Below are positions 1 through 12,148 of a stretch of 27,102 nucleotides of DNA, piece after piece. The DNA lies in contig JAOXYB010044948.1 in the NCBI GenBank assembly GCA_028565635.1, positions 1 through 27,102 on the forward strand, written 5' to 3'. Under the pieces are notes generated by a model. The model worked only from the letters and a program-made list of their open reading frames with translations, was not told where the DNA came from and made no database searches. A program made the translations under genes and the position numbers. This stretch comes from Phoronis ovalis (lineage: Eukaryota > Phoronida > Phoronidae). The stretch's first letter is position 1. Every line of letters starts with the position of its first letter.

Positions 1-419
1 TACAAAGATGGCTTTACAACTACAGAAACTACATCATATGATGGGCATCTGTCTGCACCCGCAGACCTCTTGTTTAATAATTGCCCATGCGATTATTTGA
101 GAAAATACAGTAAGTATATTATATAATGTCATGCTATCTGTGTAAATATAAATTACATATATTAGGCTAAAATATTAAATTTTAATTTTTGAACGGATGC
201 ATGATATTATATTATATGATACGATATGATCACGACGCATGTACACACACCAGACCTGAGAAACCTTAACCTCAACACTCCACCTCTTATACAAGAGTAC
301 TGGTCATGCAAGGCGAGTTAATAATATGCTATTGATTTTTTTTTTTTTTTTTTTTTGGTAGGTTATAACAGAGCAATTTTTAAAAACATGTTTTAAAGCA
401 AAACTACGAGTTACTTCAG

Positions 420-640
420 TTAGAAACCTTAATTTTTTTATTTGAATTTGCATTTGTTTTCTTGATAAACTACAGCTAGATAATAAATGATATATTGCGA
501 CTAATATATATCCACTTTTTGCAAAACATAGCATCTGGATGTGAAACCGAAATGCGTCTCTTAATGCTAATATGTAGGTTTTTGTAGGTTATCACAGAGT
601 AATTGTTAAAAACATTTTCCATATATACATATATGCATAC
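420..640. repeat. Low-copy repeat, partner of 6590-6790, after a 21-T run
   Basis: A T21 run at 336-356 precedes it. GGTTATAACAGAGCAAT at 360 and GGTTATCACAGAGTAAT at 586 form an internal direct repeat. A further copy of that phrase, TTATAACTGAGCAATTG, is at about 7030. Confidence 0.7.
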
Positions 641-1380
641 TTAAATACTGTATATGCTGTTGTAAAGATGTGATCTACCTACTCCACTGACTGACCGGAG
701 TCTACTAATTTATTGTAATGAAACACAAAAACGAAAAATTTGCTACTTGGACTAAAAAATCTGATCCGTTCTGCTACTCAGAAGGCACACTGCTAATATA
801 TAATCTGATAAAAATCATATACCCACAATATCCGGATCCCTTTCGCAAACGACTCAATTATGCTAGTCAGGTCTTTGAAATCAAATACAAGAGCCAATAC
901 AAGAATTAACCTCTGAGTACATCTGCATGTAATTAGCTACTAACATTTGTCAATCATTTTTGAAACAAAATTCGGTTCATCAGGTTTAGTACATGTACAT
1001 ATGTCTTGTGATATTCATTTTTACAACAAACGAACACTAGAAAATGCATGACAAAAACGTGAGTTCCCTTTTTCCATTTTAATCATTTCTTTTTAGTATT
1101 GAAAGAGGAAAAATCTCATTTTCACTTATTGGTTTGAGGTTTAAAATAAACGAATCCGATTTCGAGTTTTTAGAACTCCATTTTGAATAGAGACAATGAA
1201 ATAGTTCCCTTTTCCTTGTTCGGCTCAAAATCATTGATGAAAAGGTTATATAGTAAACTACAGCATAAATGTATACTTAACACCAGTTGTAACATAATGA
1301 ATTCGTTCTAAAAGTTAATGCTCTTCATATTATAGCTACTCTTGGTTACGCAAACTTTATATTGGTTTTAATTGCGATTA
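640..1380. other. No recognisable gene
   Basis: It is AT-rich and the 63-codon plus-strand frame at 718-909 has no splice context, no homolog I recognise and ordinary noncoding composition. I see nothing else here. Confidence 0.5.
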
Positions 1381-1620
1381 CCTTAATTCAGCTGTAAGGG
1401 TTCACAGGTGTGCCAGATAAGCTGTTCGTTAGACTCCTTTTTAACGTGTCTTTAGGTACACTGTATACTATTTCAGTGTCTATATATGGATATTGCTAAA
1501 GGATTCATTGAACGTGTGCAAACAGTCACTTCTATGGGTCACATATTTTCTGTTGGTTATTTCAGTAAGCTCATTGTGGTGGTGAAATGCTCGATATTTT
1601 TGAAAATCATATTTTCTGCT
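1380..1620. repeat. Low-copy repeat, partner of 5945-6165
   Basis: The overlapping open frames on both strands (1480-1698) fall in this noncoding repeat and are not supported as genes. Confidence 0.55.
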
Positions 1621-2164
1621 TCCAACAAGTATTTCAACAAAATATATTCCAGATTTAACATTCACCGAAGAGCTGTTCCTGGACATGTCAAATTATAATT
1701 CTGGAGTACTGAGAATATGTCGCTGGTCATGTCTCTACTTATTGGATAAAATCTCCTTTTTTAATTCTTTAACGTGGATTAGTAATGTCTTACTGTTGAA
1801 CTCTAAGAATGTTCAGACGAAGTCTCCGCAGGATTATTTTACAACTGGAGCTTTTATGACTCCTACAACTAAATCGTCCGGAAACTCAGTTTAACACAAA
1901 GGATTTTGAATATCGCAGTTATATTAGATTAAACCTAAACCTGGACTGAGACACACTAAATGACATACCAAACTAGCTATTTCAACGCCACCTTGGACGT
2001 TAGCATGTGCACGTTTGGGAGATGACCTTAAATTTCTTATTTTAAATTATTCAACCATAAGGTACTAGAAAAACATATATTGCAGCTTGCTGTTAAGAAA
2101 CCATTGTTTGGTAATGTTTGACAAAATATGTTGTAGTTGAAAATACAAAATTTAATCAAACTAA

Positions 2165-2345
2165 GGATATTCAATAAGTCGTAAAGGGTAGGAGATATAA
2201 AATATTATGATACAAATAAGAATTACTGTACTAATTTGGCTACACCCCTTAGAAAATAAATTAAAATTAAACTATATATCAGCAATTTATGTGCATACTA
2301 AAAATCTTTCAACACACTAATTCTACAATTATACAGATGCAAACT
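2165..2345. repeat. Low-copy repeat, partner of 5061-5240
   Basis: See the partner. The next stretch, GGAAAAGGATCAC-like at 2400-2425 (CTGAAAAGGATCACTAGAAA), also has a counterpart at 22085-22105 (CGGAAAAGGATCACCAGAAA). Confidence 0.85.
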
Positions 2346-3189
2346 ACAATGTACACTGTTCAATTACTCCCACAAAGAGAAAAAGAAAAACCAAACAATG
2401 CTCTGAAAAGGATCACTAGAAATCCCTCTGTGTACATACTTTAAAATGTCTTAACAATTTCTATGCTTACTATAGTTAGCTTGTGCCAATTGTACCCATT
2501 TATTTACTCTCTAGTTTCTGTTGCATCTAAGTATAAAGATGCACAACTTTTATGCGATTACACTATAAATGAAGGTTGAACTGACTTTAAGAATTCAGAT
2601 AGCAACAATTGTAGAAAAAATACCGAGAAATATACCAACTTTCATTATGCATCATATTAACTCGAAACCTATATTTAGAATAGTACTACTTGCATTTAAT
2701 TATTTAGATTTCTTTTGTCGTAATTTCCAGTTGAATGCTTAATATTCAGTCATTCGTGTATACAGTTAAACCCAGCTGTAGATCTAATCTAATAATTATT
2801 AAAACCTGATTCCAGTAATTAATATTTCTAGTTACTTTTTGTTTCTTAGAGTCAAGAATTTAGCTGTATAGTCTTAATATATGGATATATGCTGACTCCT
2901 TTTAACGGGGTCAAGTGGACACCACATGATGCGAAATAACGCTTCACTTGAAAACTAAAGATTTGTTGTACCAATAGTGTGTAAATAGTTTCCTTTACAA
3001 GTCAGATATTTTCTATTCCTTATTGCAATGAACTCTTTGTAAAGCTAAAAATACCGCATCATAAGACTAGAAAATTGTAAAATAAATTATTTTTTGTATG
3101 AAATCAATTTTTTTTTAAGCTGTTTATTTTGACATTATATACATTTTACATCGTTTCTGTATTCTGTTACATACATGTATATGTAGTTA

Positions 3190-3505
3190 AAGTGAAACTT
3201 GCCGTCTATATCTATAAAACATGAGGGCTGTATGCCGGGGGGGGGGGGATACCGCTACCAGCAAGCATTCGGTCTGTTACGTGCGAACAGCGAGCATTGC
3301 CTTGTTCTGTTACGTGCGAGTAGCGAGCATTGTCTTTTGGCGACCATTATTTTGCAATTAAGTTTACTATTTTTTTTTTACTTTTCTTTTGGAACCATTT
3401 TTTTTTTTTGGTTCTTAATTTTTCTTGTTAAGTGCTAGCAGCGAGCATTCTCGATTTTTAAGTGCGAGCATTGTACCTTGGGGGGTACCCCTACCCCCTC
3501 AAACA
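3190..3505 (+). repeat. Dispersed G-rich repeat, plus orientation
   Basis: It has a run of 12 G (3237-3248), two ~37-bp subunits with TCTGTTACGTGCGA and AGCGAGCATTG, T-rich interruptions, then TTTTTAAGTGCGAGCATTGT and a CTTGGGGGGTACCCC end. The same ends occur inverted at 19950-20060. The overlapping small plus-strand frames are not credible genes. Confidence 0.8.
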
Positions 3506-3509
3506 TACA

Positions 3510-5060
3510 AAATGATGAAATACAACCATTGTCTCTGTATAATCAAAAGAATACATTCAAGTTTGCTAGCTATTCGATTGAAAATCGATACACAGGAGAA
3601 TTGGCATTTCACGGGATGTCTCTGATTATGCATGAATCCAAGCGGTTAGAGATCCAATGCTTTAATACCAGATTAACACGTTGACTGTTCTCATTATTAT
3701 ACACGTCATAGCTAAATGGGGGACAGTTCATTTTCATAACTATGGGCCATAATTTTTTTTTACTGCAGTTACGATAACGATAGAACACGATGCACTTGGG
3801 TCACATGCACTTTCTGCAAAACAAACAATATGAAGGTTCAATGAGAATATTAAAGCTTAGATAACAACTGTCACGAATTCATGTTATAGTTTTTAAGGTG
3901 TTTCGACTGGAAATGCTACAGATTTGCTGTAAGTACAAGGAAGATTTTGTACTGACTTTTAAAGTTAATTAGCTGGTTTATGGAGTTCGAGAATAGACAC
4001 TATTGGAAGAGATGTCAAAACTTTTATTTTCTAGGTTAAGATATTAGCACAAGAGGCATAAATACAGCAATGTACGGTGTTTTGTTGACACAACCATTGT
4101 ATACTTCCCTCACTTTTTGTTTGCCATATTTGTTTAATATCGGCTCTTCAATAAACAACCTATATATCATACAAACTGAGAGTTAAGGATTTACAAAACA
4201 TATATATATGCCTTACAGTATTACGCGTATGTCACAATTCGTGTCATGGAAAAGTTAAAATTGTGTGAGTGTGAAAACAGAGTTTGCAGCTTGCTATAAG
4301 AACACCTTAAGAAAAGTGATGTCCACTTTAAAAACATCACGTGTCATTCATAAAGACAGTTGCGCCCATTGATTTTGGAATCATGAAGCAGTACTTGCAA
4401 CTAGAACCGTGCTTTTTCATGAAATATAATCTTTTTTATATATATCTTGAACACTCAAATAGGTAGTTTTATGTCAGAAGGTACATAAAGACAGAAACAA
4501 GTTTTGTTTTGACCTAGATCACTGCGAATGAGGTGTCCATATTTGTTCCGCGATAGTTTAATTGTACACACTCGGATTTGTTTACAATTCCCAAAATGTT
4601 TAGTGATACCTGAGTACATTGCAAAAAGGTGATTTAAAATAATCATTTCCAACATTTGTTCCTTCATAAGTTAATTCATTATACCAAGCTTATTGTCGGT
4701 CATTGTTAATTTAACTGAATATTGCAAAGTTACTGCTAATTTATAAATTAGTTTTTGCAATTAGCAATATTATCTTATTTATGAGAGATATTTTATTAAT
4801 ATATGACATCATGAGCGTCTTAGACTTTATTTACTTACTACGATAGACTTACTAGAAAGCATGTTTATTCAAGAGACTTTTACATTTGTATATCGCAAAC
4901 TCTGTACACAGTGTACACACGCATTTGTTTGAATGGCATCAGTAACTAATCCTCTAAAAAGCTAACACTTTCTAATATTACTTTATGAGTTTGTTATAAC
5001 CTGATATTTAATTGTTTTCTACTTGTTACAGGAACCAGTTGTCTAAGATATCAGACTACG
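3510..5060. other. No recognisable gene
   Basis: It is AT-rich sequence. The minus-strand frame at 4455-4667 is short and unremarkable. I see no repeat unit or RNA-gene signature. Confidence 0.5.
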
Positions 5061-5240
5061 GTTATTCATAAGTAGTAAAAAGTAGGAGATATAAAATATT
5101 ATGATACGAATAAGAATTACTGTACCAGTATGGATACATCCCTCTTAATATAAATTAAAATCAAATTATACATCAGCAGTTTATGTGCATACAGAATCTT
5201 TCCAGACACTATTTTCTACAATTATACAGAGGCAAACTGC
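5061..5240. repeat. Low-copy repeat, partner of 2165-2345
   Basis: It shares GTAGGAGATATAAAATATTA, AATAAGAATTACTGTAC, TTTATGTGCATAC and TCTACAATTATACAGA in the same order and orientation, at roughly 80% identity by eye. Confidence 0.85.
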
Positions 5241-5560
5241 TGCTCAACTACGAGGAGAGGTTTAGTCTAATTTTTAAAAACGAAACTGGTAAAAAATTCT
5301 AGAAAAACAAATTGTCCGATAGCCATGTTACATACGTGTATCCCAGACAAAGCGTGTTCCAATTCCTTACACTACGCGCATGCGTACAAAGATGTGTAAT
5401 CCTAGACAATGCACTATCATTCCGCCATATTCATCTCCCCATCATCACGTATATGTGTATGATACAATAAACATGTGAAACGTGATAGCTAATTTGTGAT
5501 TTCCGTTTATAGCAGCACAGAACGCTAAGTGCAAATCACGAACACCCACAGGTGCTTTAC

Positions 5561-5688
5561 CTGCAAACTGTTCGACAGCCGTGTCAGACATATGTAACAT
5601 AGCTCGCCTTAGCTTCAATATTGGGGTTTGCACGACGATTTTACCAGATATAACACTATCGCTTATATGCACATCAAACCGGAAAATG
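5561..5688 (-). other. Splice-bounded open segment, unrecognised
   Basis: The segment lies between an acceptor-like TTGTTACTAG and a donor-like GCAG|GTAAAG. It reads IFRFDVHISDSVISGKIVVQ, then TPILKLRRAMLHMSDTAVEQ and FA. It is noticeably richer in G+C than its flanks. No family is recognised and no partner exon was found, so it may be an exon of an unseen minus-strand gene or a gene relic. Confidence 0.25.
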
Positions 5689-5944
5689 CTAGTAACAAAT
5701 TAAATTTATTGTAAAATATTTACTTCAAACTTCATATTGAAGGAATTGAAGGTATTCTTTTTTCATGTATATTTTAGGGGGAGGAGATTGTAACAGCCAT
5801 TAAGACTGTGTATAGCTAGCTTTCAAACACACAAACGGTTAACAATGTTGTAACTGGGCTAAATTAGTCCTAGTAGTCCCGGCTAGTAACTAATTCAAAT
5901 CATTAGTTTCTCTTGTTTTCATCAAATTTCTGTTTTTAATTGAA

Positions 5945-6165
5945 CTTACCTTAGTTTAGTATGTTGTAAGGTTCACAAATACCCCAGACACTCCTTGACC
6001 TGGCTCTTCTTAACGCACTTAAGGCACACAATACACTATCTATGACCGTTATTGTTATATTTGATTTGTTAAGGTGAGCTTGCTTTTAACTATGCCAACA
6101 GTTTCTTTCATAGGACATATTTTTTCCATTTCTTATTTCAATAAACATTTTGTAATGTTACTCAG
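5945..6165. repeat. Low-copy repeat, partner of 1380-1620
   Basis: Common phrases are GTAAGGTTCACA versus GTAAGGGTTCACAGG, a shared AGACTCCTT/ACACTCCTT, CACACAATACACTATCTATG versus ACTGTATACTATTTCAGTG, ACAGTTTCTTTCATAGGACA versus ACAGTCACTTCTATGGGTCA, and TTATTTCAATAA versus TTATTTCAGTAA. It is strongly diverged. Confidence 0.6.
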
Positions 6166-6182
6166 TAAAATAAAATATGTCA

Positions 6183-6289
6183 AAAACAGCAGCGTCATAC
6201 TAGGTATGATGTAACTGGACACTATACAGCGAAATATACGTCGAAAAACGTTTATTAGCCATGCAGTGTCCAGTTGATGCTGTTTGTTT
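6183..6289. repeat. Imperfect foldback (~105 bp)
   Basis: Arms AACTGGACACT (6213-6223) and AGTGTCCAGTT (6265-6275) are perfect inverted copies around about 41 bases. Outer arms AAAACAGCAGCGTC and GATGCTGTTTGTTTT extend the pairing with mismatches. This could be a MITE remnant or a chance hairpin. Confidence 0.5.
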
Positions 6290-6589
6290 TATTCAATACT
6301 CTAAACAGACATATTTACTATTGTAACAGTTGTGGTATTATGCTCGCCAGGTGGACTTGGAATGCTGAACATGTTAATTTGTGTTAGAACTTTTAATTTT
6401 CGAACTTCTTGATTAATTGTTTCTACCAGATGGCGCTGTAATTGTATTAACCCGAGAGGGGAGACTCGGTGCAGCAACATAATACCTGTATAGCAACACA
6501 TTTAACAAATGTTTTAATTAAAACTATTTCCACAATCTACATTACGGTTAAATTATCAATAACCCCATTTCAAAATTATTTCGTATTCT

Positions 6590-6790
6590 AATTTTGTTTT
6601 CTGAAAAAATAAATTCCGTTGAGGTTGTTGTTTTCTTGCTAAACTAAATAATAAACTACATAGTTTGCGACTAACATATGCACTCTTTGCAAAACATACG
6701 ATCTGTAAATGTGACTGGAATGCACCCCTTAATGCTAATAAGTCATTACAAACGAACCTTTTCCATATATCTTTTTGCATAAGAATATTT
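6590..6790. repeat. Low-copy repeat, partner of 420-640
   Basis: Shared phrases are GCGACTAACATATGCACTC versus GCGACTAATATATATCCAC, TTTGCAAAACATA, ATCTG with ATGTGA, and CTTAATGCTAATA, in the same order. Confidence 0.75.
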
Positions 6791-7099
6791 AATCTCCTTT
6801 ATATTTCAATATTCTTCTACTCGCAGTCTTTAAAGATGAATTTAAATTTATAATTCAGGCTACATTTTTATTTTATTTCTATAATATTTATACGCATGAA
6901 TCGTTCCAGATGGTATGATATAATATAATGTTATGCACCTGTCCAAAATTAAAATTGAGTTTTAAATAATTTATATAATTTATATTTATACAGTTAGCAT
7001 GGCATTATATGATATACTTATACAAATACTTATAACTGAGCAATTGTTAAAAAACTAATTTATTCAAGCAAAACTAAACTACGAGTTCTTGTGCACATT

Positions 7100-9060
7100 A
7101 AATACAACCATAAAGCGGATACATAAACTTTAACTAGTATGACCTAAATAAAAAACTCTTAGGGTAGTTTAGTCTGGAGGTCATACCAAGATAATAGAAA
7201 GTAACTAGCTTTGTGTAGGTACATTTTTGGTTATATTTCACGACCCATTAGAATTTACGTGATATACTGTAGTCTGATAATCAAGATCCTTTACACTTCT
7301 AAGCCACCGATTCAGGTTTTGAGTTATGTACCGTTTTGTCTATTTCCAATAGGTGGTACTTTTACAGTGCAGTGACGACGCTAGTATGCTCTATTGGAAA
7401 AATGAGGAAGCAGTTATTTATAAAAGTTGTTCATAAATAAGTACATTACAGATTAGAGGATCTCCATATCAAACCGAGGACGCGTTTAATAGTGGCTAAC
7501 ATATATTGTACCAATGTTTTTTTCCGGTCAGTTTTGCTAGAAATCTGACAAATTATTGCTGAATATGCACTGGTTTAGAAGTGCTAAGAAAGAATTTCTA
7601 TAGAAGTAAAGGAACAGTAGGTTAGTGTGGATCATATTACAGGTCTTATTGCACCATACTACTTCGCAATGAAACATAGTTTAAATTTAAAACAGTTGTT
7701 ACTGATATACGAATGCATCGTCACAGAATAGTTCTAATATATCTCCTTTGTACGCAGATTTTTTCGATTTTTTGTTTTTTTACATCAATGTTTTCTTAAC
7801 TATTAAAATGTATTGCTATATGAGATGTGCCTTACGGGCAATTATCTTGCTTCTGGACGGGGATACAGACAAGAAGCAAATCAATATAAACACATTATTT
7901 AGCTGGAATGTTGTTTTATTTACAGAAAATCAGAAACAAAAATGGTGCTTCTTTACGTAAACGTTATATGGTAGAATACTTAAACATTTGTACAAAGACG
8001 CAAATAGTCTTCAAAATAAATTTATCAGGACACTTATAATACAGTAATCGATAAATTGTAATATTAAATTGTTATTATGCATATGAACACTTATAACAAA
8101 AAGTACTCTGCAACATTGAACATATTGATCAGAATATATGTGTACAAACATACTGTTGTACAGGCACTTCAAACATCCTCAAAATATTTAAAAAACAACC
8201 CGCCGCAGTATTTTACAATCCATTTTAAGCGATATATAAAAATATAGAAAACACAAAACATAAAATGTATTCACTGAATCGATGTAACATCAAATGAACT
8301 TACATGCTGGTATGATATTAGTAATTGTTCACCTCATATACACACCTCCCTAAATTGCAGCAGAATGGCAAATGAACTATGCAATTATCTTTGCAACAAA
8401 TTATAGCAAACTTTCGTCACTAGTAGTGAGGTAACAACAAGAAAACAGTCACGGTGATAATTTACCATCTAATGCATACCCACTGTACAGGTATTAATGC
8501 TTTAGCTGTAAATGACTAGCAGGAAATACATTTTCGCCGACACTCACATTTTACTGTGATAAATGACTTTAACCAAAATACTATTAACATTATAATCAGT
8601 GTTAGCGTACGGTTCACTTGTTAACTGAGGCAAACATTTTGCATTTATTATTAACATAATGGGCCTCTAGAACATACAATAACGTATACTAATTCAAATC
8701 AATATTTATTTAAACTGTTTATTGTTTAACTTGCTAAGACATACACTTCTACTTTATTCCCTACATGTATTTAAGACAGAATCCATTTCAATATGAGGCA
8801 ACATGTTTCATAGAACAAAATAATTCATACTTTTGTAATACGGCTATATAGTGGATAATAAATTTATAATAAAACGAGTTTTTTCCTTCACATATTATTT
8901 AAAAAAGACGAAACAATGGATATCTACATTCACTTACAAAATCCGAAATACACAAACATATCCACAACAACATTTATAAAAAATAGAATGACAGCGGATG
9001 TGTCAGACGTATTACTACTGCAATGATGACAAGAAGATTTTAAGAAGTTGACAAAAACAA
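7100..9060. other. AT-rich stretch without recognisable gene
   Basis: No frame on either strand shows domain-like composition or splice-bounded coding. The longest plus-strand frame (7748-7960) is phenylalanine- and isoleucine-rich in the way AT-rich noncoding DNA gives. I saw no tRNA or SINE signature here. Confidence 0.6.
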
Positions 9061-9540
9061 CAAAAACTAATGTAAGTATTTAATTTTCGCAAAAAATGAC
9101 TAGCCTATTCCACTCCTACCCTTCATATGAGCCTAAAGCGTGAATTTAGTGAGCTGCAATTCCCTACTTTTTCCAAACATTCAGACAACAGTTTTGAAGT
9201 GGGGGATTTCTAAATAACTCCAATCTGGCTTAGTAAACTACAAACTTTTCTTGAAATAAATTCACACGAACATTTTTTGTGGCTAAAATATGCCTATTCC
9301 ATTACTTGCACTGTGTCTTATCTGCTACAGACAAAATTACATTTTTCACTTTTCTAAATTTTTCAAACATTCAAACATAATGAACTGGAAATTAGCAGAG
9401 AGACCCGCTGCAGGCAAAACACGTTACAAAAAGTTGTCGTAAACTAATTTACTAAGTTGATTACTAGCTAAGATATGCCTATTCCATTCCTTATAATCTT
9501 GGAATATTTGCCACACAAAAATGTAGCATAAATGTTTCCT
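9060..9540. repeat. ~185-bp tandem repeat, three diverged units
   Basis: The phrase TGCCTATTCCATT recurs at about 9290 and 9477, with GCCTATTCCACT at 9105, preceded by GGCTAAAATA or AGCTAAGATA. A second shared phrase, TTCCAAACATTCAGACA and TTCAAACATTCAAACA, occurs at about 9172 and 9361. Spacing is near 185 bp. No gene is visible. Confidence 0.7.
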
Positions 9541-10404
9541 TAAACTGAATCAATGTTTCAAAACAAGCAACAACGTAGTCAAGTCCACGAAGGTGCGGAA
9601 CACAAAGTTTGTGTCCATGCCGCTCTCCGAAAATAACCTAAATAAAAAATAGATACGTTCTAAAAGTAGACTACATCGAGGAATGATATATTAGCTTTTA
9701 TTTCCAGCATTTTAAAAGTTTTTAAGGAAAGCATAGGCTCGGGAATCTAAGTTTTTCAAACACCCTTAACGACAAACAGTAGATAATTTTAGCGTCTGCT
9801 AGCAAAAAATTACCCAGAATTCCCGTCAAAGAAATTACTACATCCACTTCGGATACTTTCCACGCTTTATACTAAAAATATCGATTTTTACGAGTACAAT
9901 AAAAAAACAACCTACCATATACGTTCTTCAATGTCTCCCTATTCTAAAGAAGTTGCAGTTATGTATTAGTTCTCCACATAATCTTATTTTCACTCGTTTT
10001 CTCACAAAGAGCAATCGACAGCTCGTGCACGAGGATGCAAGTACCCGCTAACGGTTAAGTCCCCAGTTCACGCAGATATAATAGTATACATTATTTTCAA
10101 ATACTGAAAACTTTTGTTTTCTAATCCAAAATATAAAGCACCATGTTTTCTAAAAGTGCAACAGATAGTTTAGTGATATTTACTCTATATGCAGAGTAGC
10201 AACGAAATTCCTGTGGTTATTCGTATTTTGAGGTTTTCAATTAGGGGTAGCTAACAATCGGCTCCTCTGTAATTATCAGCGGCCCACTTGTTAGCCCGTG
10301 TTTTATTTTCAATACGCGTGATTTGTAAGTTTTTCTTCCTTCTCGGTCTTTTCATTAAACCAAAAATACAACCAGTAAATAGGCTCACGACCGTGAACAA
10401 ACAG

Positions 10405-10490
10405 CTTCCGGACTTATGCACCTTCGGTCTTGTGCACCTTCGGACTTGCGCACTTATGCACTTTCGGACTTGTGAACCTTCGGACTAAAG
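10405..10490. repeat. 16-bp minisatellite, about five units
   Basis: Units of the form GGACTTATGCACCTTC, GGTCTTGTGCACCTTC and GGACTTGTGAACCTTC follow each other. One longer unit carries an extra 8 bases (GGACTTGCGCACTTATGC). The array lies just upstream of the decayed recombinase-like gene. Confidence 0.8.
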
Positions 10491-10579
10491 TACCCCACCC
10501 CAAAGAACAGCATAACTATATTCGAGGAAAGTTGAGATAGCTTGGTCGTCTTCTGATTTGTCTTCGTACAAAAGGGGGA

Positions 10580-11500
10580 GTGAATACAGATACATGTACC
10601 ATGACAGATTATAATCATCCTACACAGTTTCGCTTGATTGTGGAAGCAGTTCAGGACTGTGCACGATTTGATGAGTCGAATCATACATATGTGAGACCTT
10701 CTGAAGCAAATAAGTCTGGACAGCTTTTACAAAAAGCTAGCTCAAATAACAATGGCAACTGCTCTTGAACACGGAGATACCGCATCATCTAAATATTGTA
10801 GACAATTCATAACTCTGTGTTACGTACAATGGTCAGAATTATCTGCGATTGCACACAGAAATCTGTCAGAAAGAAAACGGAATGGTGTCAAGTATCTGTT
10901 CCTAACTGACGATGTTGTAAAATTAAGCAGGTATTTGATAAAGAAGGGGAGAATCAAATTCATATCCTTGAAGGAAATGGTGATGACGCAAAAGTATATG
11001 CAAGCCTACACAAGTAGTGCTGCCCAAACTGATACTATTTAACAGGAAATGGCAAGTTGAGATTGCAAAAAATAGCATCAAAGATTGGAAGACTAAAACC
11101 AAAGCTAACCCAAATAGTGAGTTACCTCAGTGCTTCGATGAGTTTGAAAACAATCTGTTGAAGGTACTTGACCGCTTGGAGATCATAGTTAAACGGGGAC
11201 CAATTCTTATATAACTACCGAGATCAATCAGTGGATGCAAATACTTTTTCAGTTAAGGTCTCAACATACACCAGAATCAAACCATTTCCTGTTGGCAACA
11301 AACAGCGAAAGCTCACATTTTTGTGGATTAGATGTATTGAGAAGATTTGCTACATAGTGTGGTGCTTCTAAACCGCGATTACTTACCTCCACAAAGATGA
11401 GAAAACATGTAGCCAGTCTTGCTCAGGTGCTTAGTCTACAGGGGCATGACATGGAGATGTTACAACCGCGTGGTTCACCGTGGATCCGTGGTTAGTGTCA
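10580..11500 (+). pseudogene. Decayed tyrosine-recombinase-like gene of a marine-invertebrate repeat family
   Basis: Four fragments in changing frames can be read in order. 10580-10768 has QFRLIVEAVQDCARFDE and YVRPSEANKSGQLLQKAS. 10752-11040 has FITLCYVQWSELSAIAHRNL and LFLTDDVVKLSRYL. About 11038-11214 has LFNRKWQVEIAKNSIKDWKT and ELPQCFDEFENNLLKVLDRL. 11220-11465 has an internal TAG and then LTSTKMRKHVASLAQVLSL. The 'LFNR.R.GE' segment and the 'RKHVASL' segment correspond, in multicopy marine-invertebrate proteins I know, to the first arginine and the second catalytic box of tyrosine recombinases. The usual GH..FY tail is lost. It is clearly non-functional: several frameshifts, a stop and a missing C-terminus. 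Confidence 0.65.
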
Positions 11501-11668
11501 TGATGAGCTACTATTTGTCTTATCATTATTTTTTCTCCTGCTTTCCAGGATCTTTGTCAGGGTATTTGATGGTTGAGGAGAAATGAATTGGAATGTATGT
11601 AAAAGATATTTAAGACATGACATTTGTGAAAATATGACAACTGTATTATGAAACACTCTGATAATAAA

Positions 11669-12148
11669 CTAGGTCAAAACGACGCTTAAGGATGCCATTT
11701 CTGCTGTGAATTTGGTGCCAGTTGTGTGTCCCAAAGCGTTTCCCAAAGTTTGTAACCCCGGTACTAATCGTGGGACTTCTTGAAGTGTTTCTTCTGTGCT
11801 ACTTCTACCAAACCAACTTTGCGTAGTGGTCCTAACAGGCTTGCAAAATTCTTCAATGGTTTTTCTTCGTAGTTCTTTATTAGCATTTATTTGCTCGAAA
11901 TGTAATTCTTTTCTTGCTTTTGTTAGCTCTAGATCTTATATTGCAGCGCTTTCAATCTTAAATTTCGCGATTTCCTTGTCTTTTGTTATTTGTTCTAAAA
12001 TTTCACTTTTTTTTTTGCTTTCATTTTCTCATACTCTCTTTCAGCCATTGGTTACTCAATTTCATCCAGCATTTCTTTTTTTACTCTTTCAATGCTTTCA
12101 ATCTTAAATTTCGTGAGCTTCTTCTCTAATTCTATTTGTATTGCTCTA
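11669..12148 (-). pseudogene. Decayed coiled-coil protein gene, unrecognised
   Basis: The frame is restored only across an in-frame TAA after EMLDEIE, a shift in a ten-A tract and a further TAA after FKIESAAI, ending at TAG (11669). Legible parts are RAIQIELEKKLTKFKIESIE, MAEREYEKMKAKKK, EILEQITKDKEIAKFKIES, LELTKARKELHFEQINANKE and a tail FCKPVRTTTQSWFGRSSTEE ... LQTLGNALGHTTGTKF. The heptad-like charged helix, with KFKIES occurring twice, suggests an internal duplication. It lies tail-to-tail with the recombinase-like pseudogene, so both could be remnants of one mobile element. I do not recognise the family. Confidence 0.5.

Noticed and set aside
3199-3684. Three overlapping plus-strand frames
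   Set aside because: They run through a G-run, T-runs and subrepeats of a dispersed repeat and have no domain or splice context.
10454-10684. 76-codon minus-strand frame
   Set aside because: It is antisense to the 16-bp minisatellite and to the recombinase-like pseudogene.
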